A stretch of DNA of 31,213 nt from Amphiplicatus sp046296195 (lineage in GTDB: Bacteria; Pseudomonadota; Alphaproteobacteria; Caulobacterales; Parvularculaceae), in the NCBI GenBank assembly GCA_046296195.1, contig JBKBLR010000033.1, forward strand, positions 1-31,213. Reading direction: 5' to 3'. Under the pieces are notes generated by a model that was given only the letters and a program-made list of their open reading frames with translations, searched no databases and was not told the DNA's origin. The position numbers and the translations under genes were made by a program. Shown in pieces: positions 1 through 9,175 of the stretch (its first letter is position 1; the number at the start of each line of letters is the position of its first letter).

Positions 1-1515
1 GCGGGGCTCACCCGCGGGCGCGCGGTGGCCGGGCTCCTCGGTGAGGCGAGGGTTTCTGAAGCGATCGCCCGCGCCGCCGCGGCCCTTGAAGCGCGAGGCG
101 CCGGCGGCTTTTCGGACCTCATACGCCTCCTCGAGGAGGCGCTCGTTGACACTCCGCCGCTTCTCGCGCGCGACGGCGGGTTCATCGCAAAAGGCTTCGA
201 TGCGGGCCTCGACGCCGCCGTCGCGCTCAGGGATGAATCGCGCCGCGTGATCGCCGGGCTCGAAGCCGGCTATCGCGAGGAGACGGGCGTCCGCACGCTG
301 CGCATCAAGCACAACAACATCCTCGGCTATTTCATCGAAACGCCGCCGTCGGCGGGCGATGCGCTGCTGGGCCCGGCGATGAAGGCCCGGTTCATTCACC
401 GCCAGACGATCGCCAGCGCCGTGCGTTTTACAACGGCGGAGCTTGCCGATCTCGACAGCCGGATTGCGCGGGCGCGCGACGAGGCCCTGGCGCGCGAGCT
501 TGAGATTTTCCAGCGCCTCGCCCGCGCCGTGCTCGAGCGGCGCGCCGACATCGCCGCCGCGGCGGCGGCGCTCGCCGAAATCGACGTGGCGCTGTCTTTC
601 GCAACGCTTGCCGCGGAAGAGGACTATGTCCGTCCCGTTGTCGATGACACGCTCGCCTTCGCGGTGACGGGCGGGCGCCACCCGGTCGTCGACGCCGGGC
701 TCCGGCGGCGCGGCGCGGCGCGATTCATCGCCAATGACTGCGCGCTCGCCGAGAACGGCGAGCCGAGGCTATGGCTGGTCACCGGTCCCAATATGGCCGG
801 GAAGTCGACCTTCCTGCGCCAGAACGCCCTCATCGCGATTCTTGCCCAGGCCGGCGGCTATGTGCCGGCGGCGAGCGCCCATATCGGCGTCGCCGACCGC
901 GTCTTCAGCCGTGTCGGGGCGGCCGATGACATCGCCCGCGGACGCTCGACCTTCATGGTCGAGATGGTCGAGACGGCGGCGATCCTCAATCAGGCGGGCG
1001 CGCGCTCGATCGTCGTGCTGGACGAGATCGGGCGCGGCACCTCGACCTTCGACGGTCTCTCGATCGCCTGGGCGGCAGTCGAGCATCTCCATGACCGCTC
1101 GCGCTGCCGCGGGCTGTTCGCCACCCACTATCACGAACTGACGGCGCTCGCTGCACGCCTGCCGCGCCTCATGAACGTGTCGATGCGCGTCAAGGAATAC
1201 AGAGGCGACGTCGTCTTCCTGCACGAGGTGCAGGCGGGGCCGGCCGATCGCTCCTATGGCGTCGCAGTGGCGCGGCTCGCCGGTCTGCCGCCGACGGTCA
1301 TCGCCCGCGCAAACGAGATCCTGAGGCTCCTCGAAAGGGACTCTCGCCGCAGCGTCACGGTCGAAGACCTGCCGCTGTTTTCAGCGCCGGCGCCGGCGCT
1401 CAATCGGTCCGATGCGCTGCGTGAGCGCCTGGCCGCGATCGATCCTGACCGGATGACGCCGAAAGAAGCTCTGGAACTGCTCTATCAATTGAAAGCACTC
1501 GCTGAACCTGATTGA
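1..1515 (+). CDS. mutS: DNA mismatch repair protein MutS (C-terminal part, 5' truncated by window edge)
   Basis: MutS binds base mismatches and, as an ATP-driven sliding clamp, recruits MutL for methyl-independent or MutH-type repair. The open frame runs in from base 1, so the mismatch-binding N-terminus lies outside the window; about 504 residues are present. Visible are the lever/clamp region, then the ABC-type ATPase: Walker A GPNMAGKST near fragment residue 262, the signature-like stretch GRSTFMVEM, Walker B VVLDEIGRGTST, and the H-loop FATHYHEL. The C-terminal tail ends in a helix-turn-helix-like dimerisation segment. The stop codon sits immediately before glnD, which suggests co-transcription. 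Identity is secure from the ATPase motifs. The GTG at base 25 is internal and not a start. Confidence 0.97.
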   Translation, partial: AGLTRGRAVAGLLGEARVSEAIARAAAALEARGAGGFSDLIRLLEEALVDTPPLLARDGGFIAKGFDAGLDAAVALRDESRRVIAGLEAGYREETGVRTLRIKHNNILGYFIETPPSAGDALLGPAMKARFIHRQTIASAVRFTTAELADLDSRIARARDEALARELEIFQRLARAVLERRADIAAAAAALAEIDVALSFATLAAEEDYVRPVVDDTLAFAVTGGRHPVVDAGLRRRGAARFIANDCALAENGEPRLWLVTGPNMAGKSTFLRQNALIAILAQAGGYVPAASAHIGVADRVFSRVGAADDIARGRSTFMVEMVETAAILNQAGARSIVVLDEIGRGTSTFDGLSIAWAAVEHLHDRSRCRGLFATHYHELTALAARLPRLMNVSMRVKEYRGDVVFLHEVQAGPADRSYGVAVARLAGLPPTVIARANEILRLLERDSRRSVTVEDLPLFSAPAPALNRSDALRERLAAIDPDRMTPKEALELLYQLKALAEPD

Positions 1516-1575
1516 GTGCGCGCGCCGTGCGGACCCGCGACGGCCGATGAGTTGCAGGACGAGGGGAGGCGTCGC

Positions 1576-4293
1576 GTGAGCGAGGCCGGCGGCATTCTGA
1601 AATCGGGCGAAATGGCGGCGCGCCTCGCCGACGCCCTCGACCGCGAGCGCTCCGGCCAGTCCTTCGGCGCCGCCGGCGCCGTGCTCAGGAAATCCTGGGC
1701 CGAGGCGAGAAAGGCGGCGCTATCCCAGTTCGCCCGCGGCGACGTCATCGTCGCACGGCTGGCGGCGGTGATGGACGAGGCCGTCGCCGCGCTCGCCGCC
1801 CCGGCGCTTGCGCAGGTCCCGTCCAAGCACAAGGTCGCGGTCGTCGCGACGGGCGGCTATGGCCGCGCCCAGCTCGCGCCGCTGTCGGACGTCGATCTCC
1901 TCATTCTCCATTCCGGCCTGCCGGAGGAGGCATTGAAGGCGTTCGTCCACGCGCTTCTCTATCCGCTCTGGGACGCCGGCCTCGTCGTCGGCCAGGCGAC
2001 GCATACGCCGGCGAGCGCGGTCAAGTTCGCCGAACAAGACATGACGGCGATGACGGCCTTCCTCGACGCGCGGCTCGTCGCCGGCGACGCCAGGCTGTTC
2101 AAGGATTTCCAGTCGCGCTTCGACATGCTGCGCTGGACGACGAAATCGAAATTCGTGAAGGCCAAGCGCGCCGAGCTCGAAGCGCGCCACGATCGCTCGG
2201 CGCAGTCGCGCTACCTCGCCGAGCCCGACCTCAAGGAAGGTAAGGGCGGCCTGCGTGACATCCATGCGATCGGCTGGCTGCACCGGGCGCTCTATGGCAA
2301 GCCGCTTGCCGAAGCGGGCAAGCGCGGCGGCGTCTTCCGCCCTGAGGACATCGACTCGCTCCTGCGCGCCGAACGCTTCCTGCTGTCGCTGCGCGCCCAT
2401 CTTCACGACCTGCGCGGGCGGGCCGACGAGCGATTGACCTTCGACATCCAGCCCGCGCTCGCCGAGCGGCTCGGCTACGCCGCGCGCGCCGACATGACGG
2501 CCGCCGAGCGGATGATGAAGCACTATTTCGTGACGGCGGTCGAGATCGGGCGCCTCACCCGAATTTTCTGGGCGCGCGTCGAAGAGGAGAACGCAAAGCT
2601 CCTCGACCGCGCGCCGCAGGCCCTGCCGAAGGCGCTCGGCGCAGACGAGGCGGGCGGGGAAGTCAATCTGCGCTTGCGCACGGGGCGTCTCGATTTTGCG
2701 AGCGCCTCGGCGGCGGCGCGCAATCCGCTCGATCTCTTTCGCTATTTCAGGGCGTTTGCAAAGCGCCCGGACATCGACTTCCACCCCGAAGCGCTGGCGC
2801 TCGTGTCTCGGTCGGCGGCGAAGGTCACGAATGACGTTCGTCGCGATCCGGCCGTCGCCAGAATCTTCCTCGCCTCGATCGTCGGCGCGAAGGATCCGGT
2901 GAAGCTTCTGCGCGTGATGTCGGAAACCGGCCTCCTCGGCCGCTATCTTCCCTCTTTCGGGCGGATCACCGGCCGTATCCAGTATGGCCTTTACCGGCGC
3001 TTCTCGCTCGATGAACATATCTTCCAGTCGATCGGCTATCTGACGTGCATCGCGAAGGGCGAGCTCGCGGACACGCATCCGATCGCGACGCAGATCCTTG
3101 ATCGGGCTCCCACGCTCGACCCGTTCTACATCGCGGTGCTGTTGCATGAGGCCGGCTGGTCGCTGAAGGAGCGCACGACGGACGGCGCCGAGGCGCTCGT
3201 GGCGCGCGTCGCACGCCGTCTCGGCGCGAGCGAGGCCGATGTCGCGGCGATCGCCTGGTGCGCGGCGCGCCCGCTCTTCATGGTCGGGATCGCCGAGCGC
3301 CGCAATCTGTCCGAGGCCCGGGCGATTTCAAGCTTCGCGGCGGAAGTCGGGTCTGCGGCCCGTCTCAATCTCCTCCTGGTGCTGACGATCTGTCACCTGC
3401 GGGCGGTTAGCGAGAGCGCCTGGGATGAATGGACCCGGCGCCAGATCACGGCGCTTTATCAGGGCGCGACGGCCTGGCTCGCGGGCGGCGACGAAGGGCT
3501 TGCGGCCTCCATGGCGGCCCTCGCCGCCGCGAACCGCCGAGAGGCGGAAGCGGCGCTCGCCGAATGGCCGAAGGATGAGCGCCAGGCATTTCTCGCGCGC
3601 CTCTCCGACCAATCGCTGGCGATGATCGAGCCGCATGTTTTCGCGCGCGCGGCCGAGCTCGTCCGCAGCGCCGACCGCACCGGCGTCGCGGCGTCGATCC
3701 GCGATGGCGCCGTCGAGGCGATCGTCTACGCCAAGGACCGCGCCGGCCTCCTCGCCGATCTGGCTGGCGCCATCGCGGCTGCAGGCGGCAATGTTCGTAA
3801 CGTGCATGCGATCACGCTCGACGACGGGCGCATCATCGACGTCTTCACGATTCTGCCGCCGGAAGGGGCCGCGCCGGAGGCGACGGCCGATTTCGTGCGC
3901 GCCCTTCATTCGGGGCTTCTCGGCGCGGCGCGCGCGCGGCCGGCCGCGGCGCCGTCGCTGGCGCGCCGGATCGGCGACCGCCGCGCGATCTTCGCCGTCC
4001 CCGCCGAGGTGCGCCTTGACAGCCAGGCCTCGCAGGAGGCGCTTGTCGTCGAGGCCGAGGGGCGCGACCGCCCCGGCCTTCTCTACAGCCTCGCCGCGGC
4101 GATCGCCGAGCTCGGGCTGACGATCCGCTCCGCTCATGTCGCGACTTACGGTGAGCGCGCCGTCGACGCCTTCTACCTGCAGGACGAGAAGGGACGAAAA
4201 ATCGATGACATGCGCGTGCACCTTGCGATCCGCAAGAAGCTCCTCGCGGTTCTGGCCGAGTCCCAGGCGCCGAGGGTGAAAACCGCCGTTTAA
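1576..4293 (+). CDS. glnD: PII uridylyltransferase GlnD, HD domain degenerate
   Basis: GlnD senses glutamine and attaches or removes UMP on PII proteins (GlnB/GlnK), controlling nitrogen assimilation. The GTG at 1576 is preferred over an in-frame GTG at 1516 because GAGGGGAGG lies just upstream; this gives about 905 residues, a normal length. The nucleotidyltransferase site is intact (GGYGRAQLAPLSDVDLL, about residues 93-109), as is the KEGKGGLRDIH segment. Two C-terminal ACT domains are present (KDRAGLLADLAGAI and RDRPGLLYSLAAAI). The central HD (uridylyl-removing) domain has lost its expected ligands: the usual LLHD is LLHE at residues 522-525 (codons near 3142-3150), the usual GDHSELGA region reads TTDGAEAL, and the usual RHH reads ARP. 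The uridylylation half may work while deuridylylation is impaired or lost. A second GlnD elsewhere cannot be excluded. Confidence 0.93.
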   Translation: MSEAGGILKSGEMAARLADALDRERSGQSFGAAGAVLRKSWAEARKAALSQFARGDVIVARLAAVMDEAVAALAAPALAQVPSKHKVAVVATGGYGRAQLAPLSDVDLLILHSGLPEEALKAFVHALLYPLWDAGLVVGQATHTPASAVKFAEQDMTAMTAFLDARLVAGDARLFKDFQSRFDMLRWTTKSKFVKAKRAELEARHDRSAQSRYLAEPDLKEGKGGLRDIHAIGWLHRALYGKPLAEAGKRGGVFRPEDIDSLLRAERFLLSLRAHLHDLRGRADERLTFDIQPALAERLGYAARADMTAAERMMKHYFVTAVEIGRLTRIFWARVEEENAKLLDRAPQALPKALGADEAGGEVNLRLRTGRLDFASASAAARNPLDLFRYFRAFAKRPDIDFHPEALALVSRSAAKVTNDVRRDPAVARIFLASIVGAKDPVKLLRVMSETGLLGRYLPSFGRITGRIQYGLYRRFSLDEHIFQSIGYLTCIAKGELADTHPIATQILDRAPTLDPFYIAVLLHEAGWSLKERTTDGAEALVARVARRLGASEADVAAIAWCAARPLFMVGIAERRNLSEARAISSFAAEVGSAARLNLLLVLTICHLRAVSESAWDEWTRRQITALYQGATAWLAGGDEGLAASMAALAAANRREAEAALAEWPKDERQAFLARLSDQSLAMIEPHVFARAAELVRSADRTGVAASIRDGAVEAIVYAKDRAGLLADLAGAIAAAGGNVRNVHAITLDDGRIIDVFTILPPEGAAPEATADFVRALHSGLLGAARARPAAAPSLARRIGDRRAIFAVPAEVRLDSQASQEALVVEAEGRDRPGLLYSLAAAIAELGLTIRSAHVATYGERAVDAFYLQDEKGRKIDDMRVHLAIRKKLLAVLAESQAPRVKTAV

Positions 4294-4379
4294 CCGCGGC
4301 GCGAACGCTGGTAACGCCCCGGCCTGTTAATCTCAGGGTCATCAAATCGGCGGAGTGTCCGCCGACCCCGGCGGGCGTA

Positions 4380-5984
4380 ATGAGCGGCAATCTTTTCAAA
4401 TCCCTGGCGACCGTCTCGGGGCTGACGCTTCTCAGCCGCGTGATGGGGTTTGCGCGCCAGGTGCTGGTCGCCGGCGTCATCGGCGCCGGCGGCAATCCGG
4501 TCGCTGACGCGTTCTGGGCGGCGTTCCGCCTGCCGAACATGTTCCGCCGCCTGTTCGCGGAGGGCGCCTTCCAGGCGGCGTTCGTGCCGCTTTTTTCAGG
4601 AAAGCTCGTCGGCGAAGACAAGGCGGCGGCGAAGCAGTTCGCGGAAGAGGTGATGGCCTTCCTCCTCTTCGTGCTCCTCGCGCTGACGGTCATCGTCGAG
4701 ATCTTCGCCCCGGCGGCGGTCTATGTGATTGCATCGGGCTTTGCGAAAGACGCAGAGAAGTTCGAGCTGACGACGCTCTACCTGCGCATCATGTTCCCCT
4801 ATCTCGCCTGCATGTCGCTTGTCGGCCTGTTGTCGGGCGTCCTCAATTCGCTCGACAAATTCATGGCCTACGCCGGCGCGCCGCTCATCCTCAATTTCTG
4901 CCAGATCGCCGCGATCCTGCTCACGGCGGACGGAACGCTCGAAGTCTCGGGCGCGGCGCTCGCCTGGGGCACGGCGATCAGCGGCTTTCTTCAACTCGTG
5001 CTTCTCGTCTGGGGCGCGCGCCGGCAAGGCTATCTTTTGAAACTGCGCGTGCCGCGGCTGACGCCGGGCGTGAAACGCCTCATCGCGCTCGGCGGTCCGG
5101 GATTTCTCTCCGCCGGCGCGACGCAGATCAACATCATCGTCGGCACCAATATCGCTTCGCAGCAGCCGGGCGCCGTTTCCTGGCTGATGAACGCCGATCA
5201 GCTCTACCAGCTTCCGCTCGCCGTCATCGGCACGGCGCTCGGCGTCGTCCTGCTGCCGATGTTGTCACGACGCGTGAAGGAAGGCGACGAAGCCGGCGCC
5301 ATGCATGCGATCAACCGCTCGATCGAGCTCTCCTCGGCGCTCGTCCTGCCGGCGGCGGCGGCGTTCGCGGTGATGTCGGGCCCGCTCATCGACGCGCTCT
5401 TCCGCGGCTTTGCGACCGATGCGCTGTCGGTTTTCGGCGGCCGCGCGTCGGCGTTCACCGGGGACGACGTCAAATGGACGGCGTGGGCGCTCGCGATCTA
5501 TGGCTGGGGATTGCCGGCTTTCGTCTGGCAACGGATCTTCGCGCCCGCCTTCTTCGCGCGCGAGGACACCCGCGCGCCGATGAATTATGCGCTCGTCTCG
5601 ATCGTCGTGAACATCGTGCTCGCGCTCGCGCTTTTCCCCGTCTTCGGTTTTCTCGCGGTCGCCTTCGCGACCGTGTTCGCCGCGTGGCTGCAGGTTTTCC
5701 AGCTCGCCTTCAGCCTCTGGCGGCGCGGTCAGTTCAAGCCCGATGCGCGGCTCAAGGAACGCTTCCCGCGCATCGTGCTAGCGACGCTCGCGCTCGCCGG
5801 CGCCGTCGTCCTTGCGCTTCATTACAAGTCTCTTCTCGCAGAGCTCCTGTTCGGGCGGGAATGGATCGTCGTCTTCCTCATCGCCGGGCTCGGCGTGATC
5901 CTTTATGGCGCGGTTCTCCTCGGCCTTGGCGGGGTCAAAGCCAGCGATTACAAGGCCTACGCGCGCAATCGCGAGCGTTTCTGA
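4380..5984 (+). CDS. murJ: Lipid II flippase MurJ (MviN family)
   Basis: MurJ flips lipid II, the peptidoglycan precursor, across the inner membrane. The 534-residue protein has the classic opening (SGLTLLSRVMGFARQ, then ADAFWAAFRLPNMFRRLFAEGAF, broken by charged residues that line the cavity) and about 14 hydrophobic segments, as expected of the MOP-superfamily MviN family. It starts at ATG 4380, 86 bases after glnD. That gap contains a short perfect hairpin (arms CGGCGGA/TCCGCCG at 4348-4364). It stops 10 bases before trpS, so the two are probably co-transcribed. The mutS-glnD-murJ-trpS order is common in Hyphomicrobiales. Nothing looks broken. Confidence 0.96.
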   Translation: MSGNLFKSLATVSGLTLLSRVMGFARQVLVAGVIGAGGNPVADAFWAAFRLPNMFRRLFAEGAFQAAFVPLFSGKLVGEDKAAAKQFAEEVMAFLLFVLLALTVIVEIFAPAAVYVIASGFAKDAEKFELTTLYLRIMFPYLACMSLVGLLSGVLNSLDKFMAYAGAPLILNFCQIAAILLTADGTLEVSGAALAWGTAISGFLQLVLLVWGARRQGYLLKLRVPRLTPGVKRLIALGGPGFLSAGATQINIIVGTNIASQQPGAVSWLMNADQLYQLPLAVIGTALGVVLLPMLSRRVKEGDEAGAMHAINRSIELSSALVLPAAAAFAVMSGPLIDALFRGFATDALSVFGGRASAFTGDDVKWTAWALAIYGWGLPAFVWQRIFAPAFFAREDTRAPMNYALVSIVVNIVLALALFPVFGFLAVAFATVFAAWLQVFQLAFSLWRRGQFKPDARLKERFPRIVLATLALAGAVVLALHYKSLLAELLFGREWIVVFLIAGLGVILYGAVLLGLGGVKASDYKAYARNRERF

Positions 5985-5994
5985 GGATTGGGGC

Positions 5995-7011
5995 ATGACC
6001 GGCTACAAAGGGCCCAAACGGGTGTTCTCGGGCATACAGCCTTCGGGCGGCATGCATCTTGGCAATTATCTCGGGGCGATCCGGAAATTCGTCGACCTCC
6101 AGGGCTCGCATGACTGCATCTATTGCGTCGTCGATCTCCACGCGATCACCGTCTGGCAGGACCCGAAAAAGCTCCGGGCGCAGACCTTTCACATCGCCGC
6201 CTCGATGCTGGCGGCCGGGGTCGACCCCAAACGCGCGATCGTCTTCAACCAGTCGGCTGTCCCCCAGCACGCCGAGCTCGCCTGGATCTTCAATTGCGTC
6301 GCGCGTCTCGGCTGGCTCGACCGCATGACGCAGTTCAAGGACAAGGCCGGCAAGGACAAGGAACGCGCCTCGATCGGCCTTTACACCTATCCCGTGCTGC
6401 AGGCCGCCGACATTCTCGTCTACAAGGCGACGCATGTGCCGGTCGGCGAAGATCAGAAACAGCATCTCGAGCTGTCACGCGACATCGCGGCGAAATTCAA
6501 TCGCGAGTTCGAAGCGGGCGATTTCTTTCCGCTGCCCGAGCCGCTGATAAAAGGGCCCGGGGCGCGCATCATGTCCTTGCGCGACGGCGCGGCGAAAATG
6601 TCGAAGTCCGATCCTTCCGAGCAGGCGACGATCTATCTCTCCGACGACGCCGATGCGATCGCGAAGAAGATCAAGCGCGCCAAGACGGACGCCGAGCCGC
6701 TGCCGTCCTCGCCCGAGGGACTTGAGGGACGCCCCGAAGCCGCCAATCTCGTCGGCATTTATGGCGCGCTCTCAGGCAAGAGCGACGCCGAGGTGCTCGC
6801 CGAGTTCGCCGGCCAGGGGTTCGGCCTCTTCAAGCCGGCGCTCGCCGATCTTGTCGCCGCCAAGATCGTTCCCATCGGGGCCGAGCTCCGGCGGCTCGAG
6901 GCCGATCCCGCCTATCTCTCTGGCGTTCTCGCCGATGGCGCGGAGCGCGCCCGGGCGATCGCCGGCAGGACGATCGCCGAAGTCAAGGACATCGTCGGCT
7001 TTGCGGGCTGA
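5995..7011 (+). CDS. trpS: Tryptophan--tRNA ligase
   Basis: A class I aminoacyl-tRNA synthetase that charges tRNA-Trp in the cytoplasm. The ATG at 5995 gives 338 residues, the usual TrpS length, and is preceded by an AGGATTGGGG Shine-Dalgarno-like stretch. The open frame extends upstream into murJ, but that part is only read-through. The HIGH-type motif is PSGGMHLGN (residues 16-24), and the KMSKS motif appears as AAKMSKSDP (about 199-207). The motif GEDQKQHLELSRDIA, which packs on the active site, is intact. It is the last gene of the murJ-trpS pair; a GC-rich hairpin follows at 7031-7074. Confidence 0.97.
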   Translation: MTGYKGPKRVFSGIQPSGGMHLGNYLGAIRKFVDLQGSHDCIYCVVDLHAITVWQDPKKLRAQTFHIAASMLAAGVDPKRAIVFNQSAVPQHAELAWIFNCVARLGWLDRMTQFKDKAGKDKERASIGLYTYPVLQAADILVYKATHVPVGEDQKQHLELSRDIAAKFNREFEAGDFFPLPEPLIKGPGARIMSLRDGAAKMSKSDPSEQATIYLSDDADAIAKKIKRAKTDAEPLPSSPEGLEGRPEAANLVGIYGALSGKSDAEVLAEFAGQGFGLFKPALADLVAAKIVPIGAELRRLEADPAYLSGVLADGAERARAIAGRTIAEVKDIVGFAG

Positions 7012-7030
7012 CTGCATTTCGCCGCACGCC

Positions 7031-7080
7031 GGCCGCGCCTTGCCGCAGGCGGGCGTCTGGCGGCAGGCGCGGCCCTTTAT
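7031..7080 (+). terminator. Probable terminator or hairpin after trpS
   Basis: Arms GGCCGCGCCTTGCCGC (7031-7046) and GCGGCAGGCGCGGCC (7060-7074) pair with a single bulged T, and CCTTTAT follows. The T tract is weak, so termination is inferred mainly from its place between trpS and the next gene. Confidence 0.5.
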
Positions 7081-7110
7081 AAACTTCAGGCGGCGATTAG
7101 GGTACCTGTC

Positions 7111-8361
7111 ATGAGAAGCCACCTGACTGCGTTCGGCCTCGGGGCCGGCCTCGTGCTGCTTGTCGGCGGCGTGCTCGCCATCCTCGGGCCGCGATTCATC
7201 GAGATCGACGGCGACAAGGGCGGCGCCAGCGTCGTCAATTTCGACGACGGCGACAGCGGCTCCTTCCAGCTCAAGGACGGCAGGCTGGCGGTCGCCGCCA
7301 GATGGAAGGGCGACTTCGCCTTCGCCGGCGACGGGCGGTCGTTGACCGACCTCGCGCGCTCGCTCGAGGTCGAGGTGAAAGAGGGCGAGAGCGTCCGCAA
7401 GGCGATCTTCGAGTTCAGGGACGGCAAGATCGTTGTTACGGCGTTGCTTGACGAGAAGCCGCTCGACGGCGCCGACGCCGATGCGGAGGCCGCCGCGCTC
7501 CTTCAGACTTTCGCCCGCACCTCCGGCGTCAACGCCGAGCAGCGTCTCAAGGCGATCATCGCGAGCGGCGGCAAGGCGGCGGCGCTCGACGAGATCGGCG
7601 CGCTTTCGGGCGGCCATGCGGCGGGCGCCTATATCGGCGCGCTCGCCAGGCTCGCGACGCTGAATGACGACGATATCGTCCGCCTTGCCGGCCTCATCGG
7701 CGCCTTCAAGAGCGATTACGCCAAGCGCCAGTCGCTCGTGTCCCTGCTCGAAAACCAGAAACCCTCCGAAACGGGACTGAAGGCGCTGATCGCTGCGGCG
7801 GCTTCGATCAAAAGTGATCACGAAGTGCGCCTGATCGTCGAGGCGCTCGCCGATTGGGAAATGTCGCCGGAGAACGCCGCCGCGGCGACGGCGCTGCTGT
7901 CGGCGATCGAGAGCGATCATGAAATCCGGCTCGCGGCGGAAGCGCTTCTGGCGAGCGACGCGGTTCGCAATCCCGAAGCGGCCACGGTGATCGCTGCAGC
8001 CCTCGGCGCCGTCAAGAGCGATTACGAGCTGCGCCTTGTCATTGAAGCGGCGGCGAAGCGGGTCGGCGACGCCGAAGTCGCCGCCGCCGTGATCAAGGGC
8101 GCTGAAGCGATCAAAAGCGCGCATGAGCTTCGGCTCGCCATAGACACGATCGCCGGAAATCTCGACGAGGCCTCGCCGTCATGGTCCGCGCTCATCGCGC
8201 TCGCCAAGGGCGTCGAGAGCGATCACGAACGCCGGCTTGCGGTTGAAGCGCTCGCGGGCAAGGCGCCGAAGAGCGCGGACGTGCGGGCCGCGCTCGCCGA
8301 CCTCGCCGCCTCGATCGCCTCGGATCACGACCGCCGGCTCGCGCAGGATGCGATCAAGTAG
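7111..8361 (+). CDS. Membrane-anchored protein with seven ~34-residue SD(H/Y)E-R repeats
   Basis: I do not recognise a named family. The 416-residue protein starts with a signal-anchor-like hydrophobic segment (residues 7-27). A mainly beta-predicted stretch follows (30-115, with regular FxLKDGRL and FEFRDGKIVV strands), and then an alanine-rich helical part. From residue 200 to the end, seven repeats share the core I-K/E-S-D-H/Y-E-x-R-L. The core Ser lies at about residues 201, 235, 268, 303, 336, 370 and 404, a spacing of 33-35. This suggests a HEAT- or TPR-like solenoid exposed to the periplasm. Similar SD-E-R repeats occur in uncharacterised proteobacterial proteins linked to M56-type peptidases (from memory). 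Function is unknown; a protein-binding scaffold is the best guess. Confidence 0.85.
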   Translation: MRSHLTAFGLGAGLVLLVGGVLAILGPRFIEIDGDKGGASVVNFDDGDSGSFQLKDGRLAVAARWKGDFAFAGDGRSLTDLARSLEVEVKEGESVRKAIFEFRDGKIVVTALLDEKPLDGADADAEAAALLQTFARTSGVNAEQRLKAIIASGGKAAALDEIGALSGGHAAGAYIGALARLATLNDDDIVRLAGLIGAFKSDYAKRQSLVSLLENQKPSETGLKALIAAAASIKSDHEVRLIVEALADWEMSPENAAAATALLSAIESDHEIRLAAEALLASDAVRNPEAATVIAAALGAVKSDYELRLVIEAAAKRVGDAEVAAAVIKGAEAIKSAHELRLAIDTIAGNLDEASPSWSALIALAKGVESDHERRLAVEALAGKAPKSADVRAALADLAASIASDHDRRLAQDAIK

Positions 8362-8435
8362 CAGCCTCCGCGCCGCTGCGCAGGATCCGGCGCCGGCCTC
8401 ACGCGCGTATTCCATCGCTGCATTAAAGGCTCTCA

Positions 8436-9137
8436 ATGCACCCCGGCCCGCCAGCCGTCCGCTTTTTCGCATGGATCGCCCTGATCTGCGGCAGTCTTGT
8501 CGCCGCGGGTTTTTTGCCGAGTTTTTATGAGCGCGACGCGACCCTGCCGCCGCTCTCGAGCCTTCTGATCGCTCACGGCCTCATCCTCACGCTCTGGTTC
8601 GCGCTCTTCGGCATCCAGCCTTTCCTGATCCTCGGCGGTTGGGTGGGCGCTCACCGGGCGATGGGCGCGGCCGGCCTCGTTCTCGCGGTCGCCGTCGCCG
8701 CGAGCGGCCTTGCGGCAGGGGCTGACGCGATGGCGCGCGGCGTCGGCGTCGCGGGGCGGTCGCCGGAAACGTTCTTCTATTTTTCTGTCGCCGACGCCAT
8801 TCTCTTCGCGTCGCTGGTCGCCGCAGCGCTTCGGGCGCGCCGAATCCCCGACGCGCACAAGCGCTTCATGACCGTGGCCTCGGTCAGCATTCTCTTTCCT
8901 GCGCTCGGACGGCTGATGACGCATTCAGGGTTCGACGGCGTCTTCGCCGTCATTCCCTATGCGGCGTTGCTTGCCGCGATCGCCGGATTTGACCTCGTCG
9001 TCCTTCGACGGCTGCACCCGGCGACGCTCATCGGGGCCGGAGCAGCCCTCGCCAAGGTCGCAAGCTACCTGCCCTTTGGCGCAAGCGCCCCCTGGCATGC
9101 CGCGGTGAGGGCGTTAGGGCTCGCTGTCGGCGCGTGA
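8436..9137 (+). CDS. Predicted inner-membrane protein, about six helices
   Basis: This 233-residue protein is strongly hydrophobic, with about six membrane segments. Conserved polar landmarks are SSLLIAHGLILTLWFALFG (a His at the start of a helix), VGAHRAMGAAG and DAHKRFM. The pattern HG-(x)n-W followed by HR-xx-G and AHKR-M is typical of an uncharacterised proteobacterial membrane family related in layout to DUF2306 proteins; the paired histidines could bind haem, but this is inference. It starts at an ATG 74 bases after the repeat protein. Its real partner, if any, is not evident. It is intact, with no obvious signs of transfer. Confidence 0.75.
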   Translation: MHPGPPAVRFFAWIALICGSLVAAGFLPSFYERDATLPPLSSLLIAHGLILTLWFALFGIQPFLILGGWVGAHRAMGAAGLVLAVAVAASGLAAGADAMARGVGVAGRSPETFFYFSVADAILFASLVAAALRARRIPDAHKRFMTVASVSILFPALGRLMTHSGFDGVFAVIPYAALLAAIAGFDLVVLRRLHPATLIGAGAALAKVASYLPFGASAPWHAAVRALGLAVGA

Positions 9138-9175
9138 TCCGTCAGCCATGGGCGCCGGATCAGAAAAGCCGGCGC

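Noticed and set aside
1720..3147. 475-codon open frame on the minus strand opposite glnD
   Set aside because: Antisense of a well-supported gene in GC-rich DNA, where stop codons are rare; no domain recognised.
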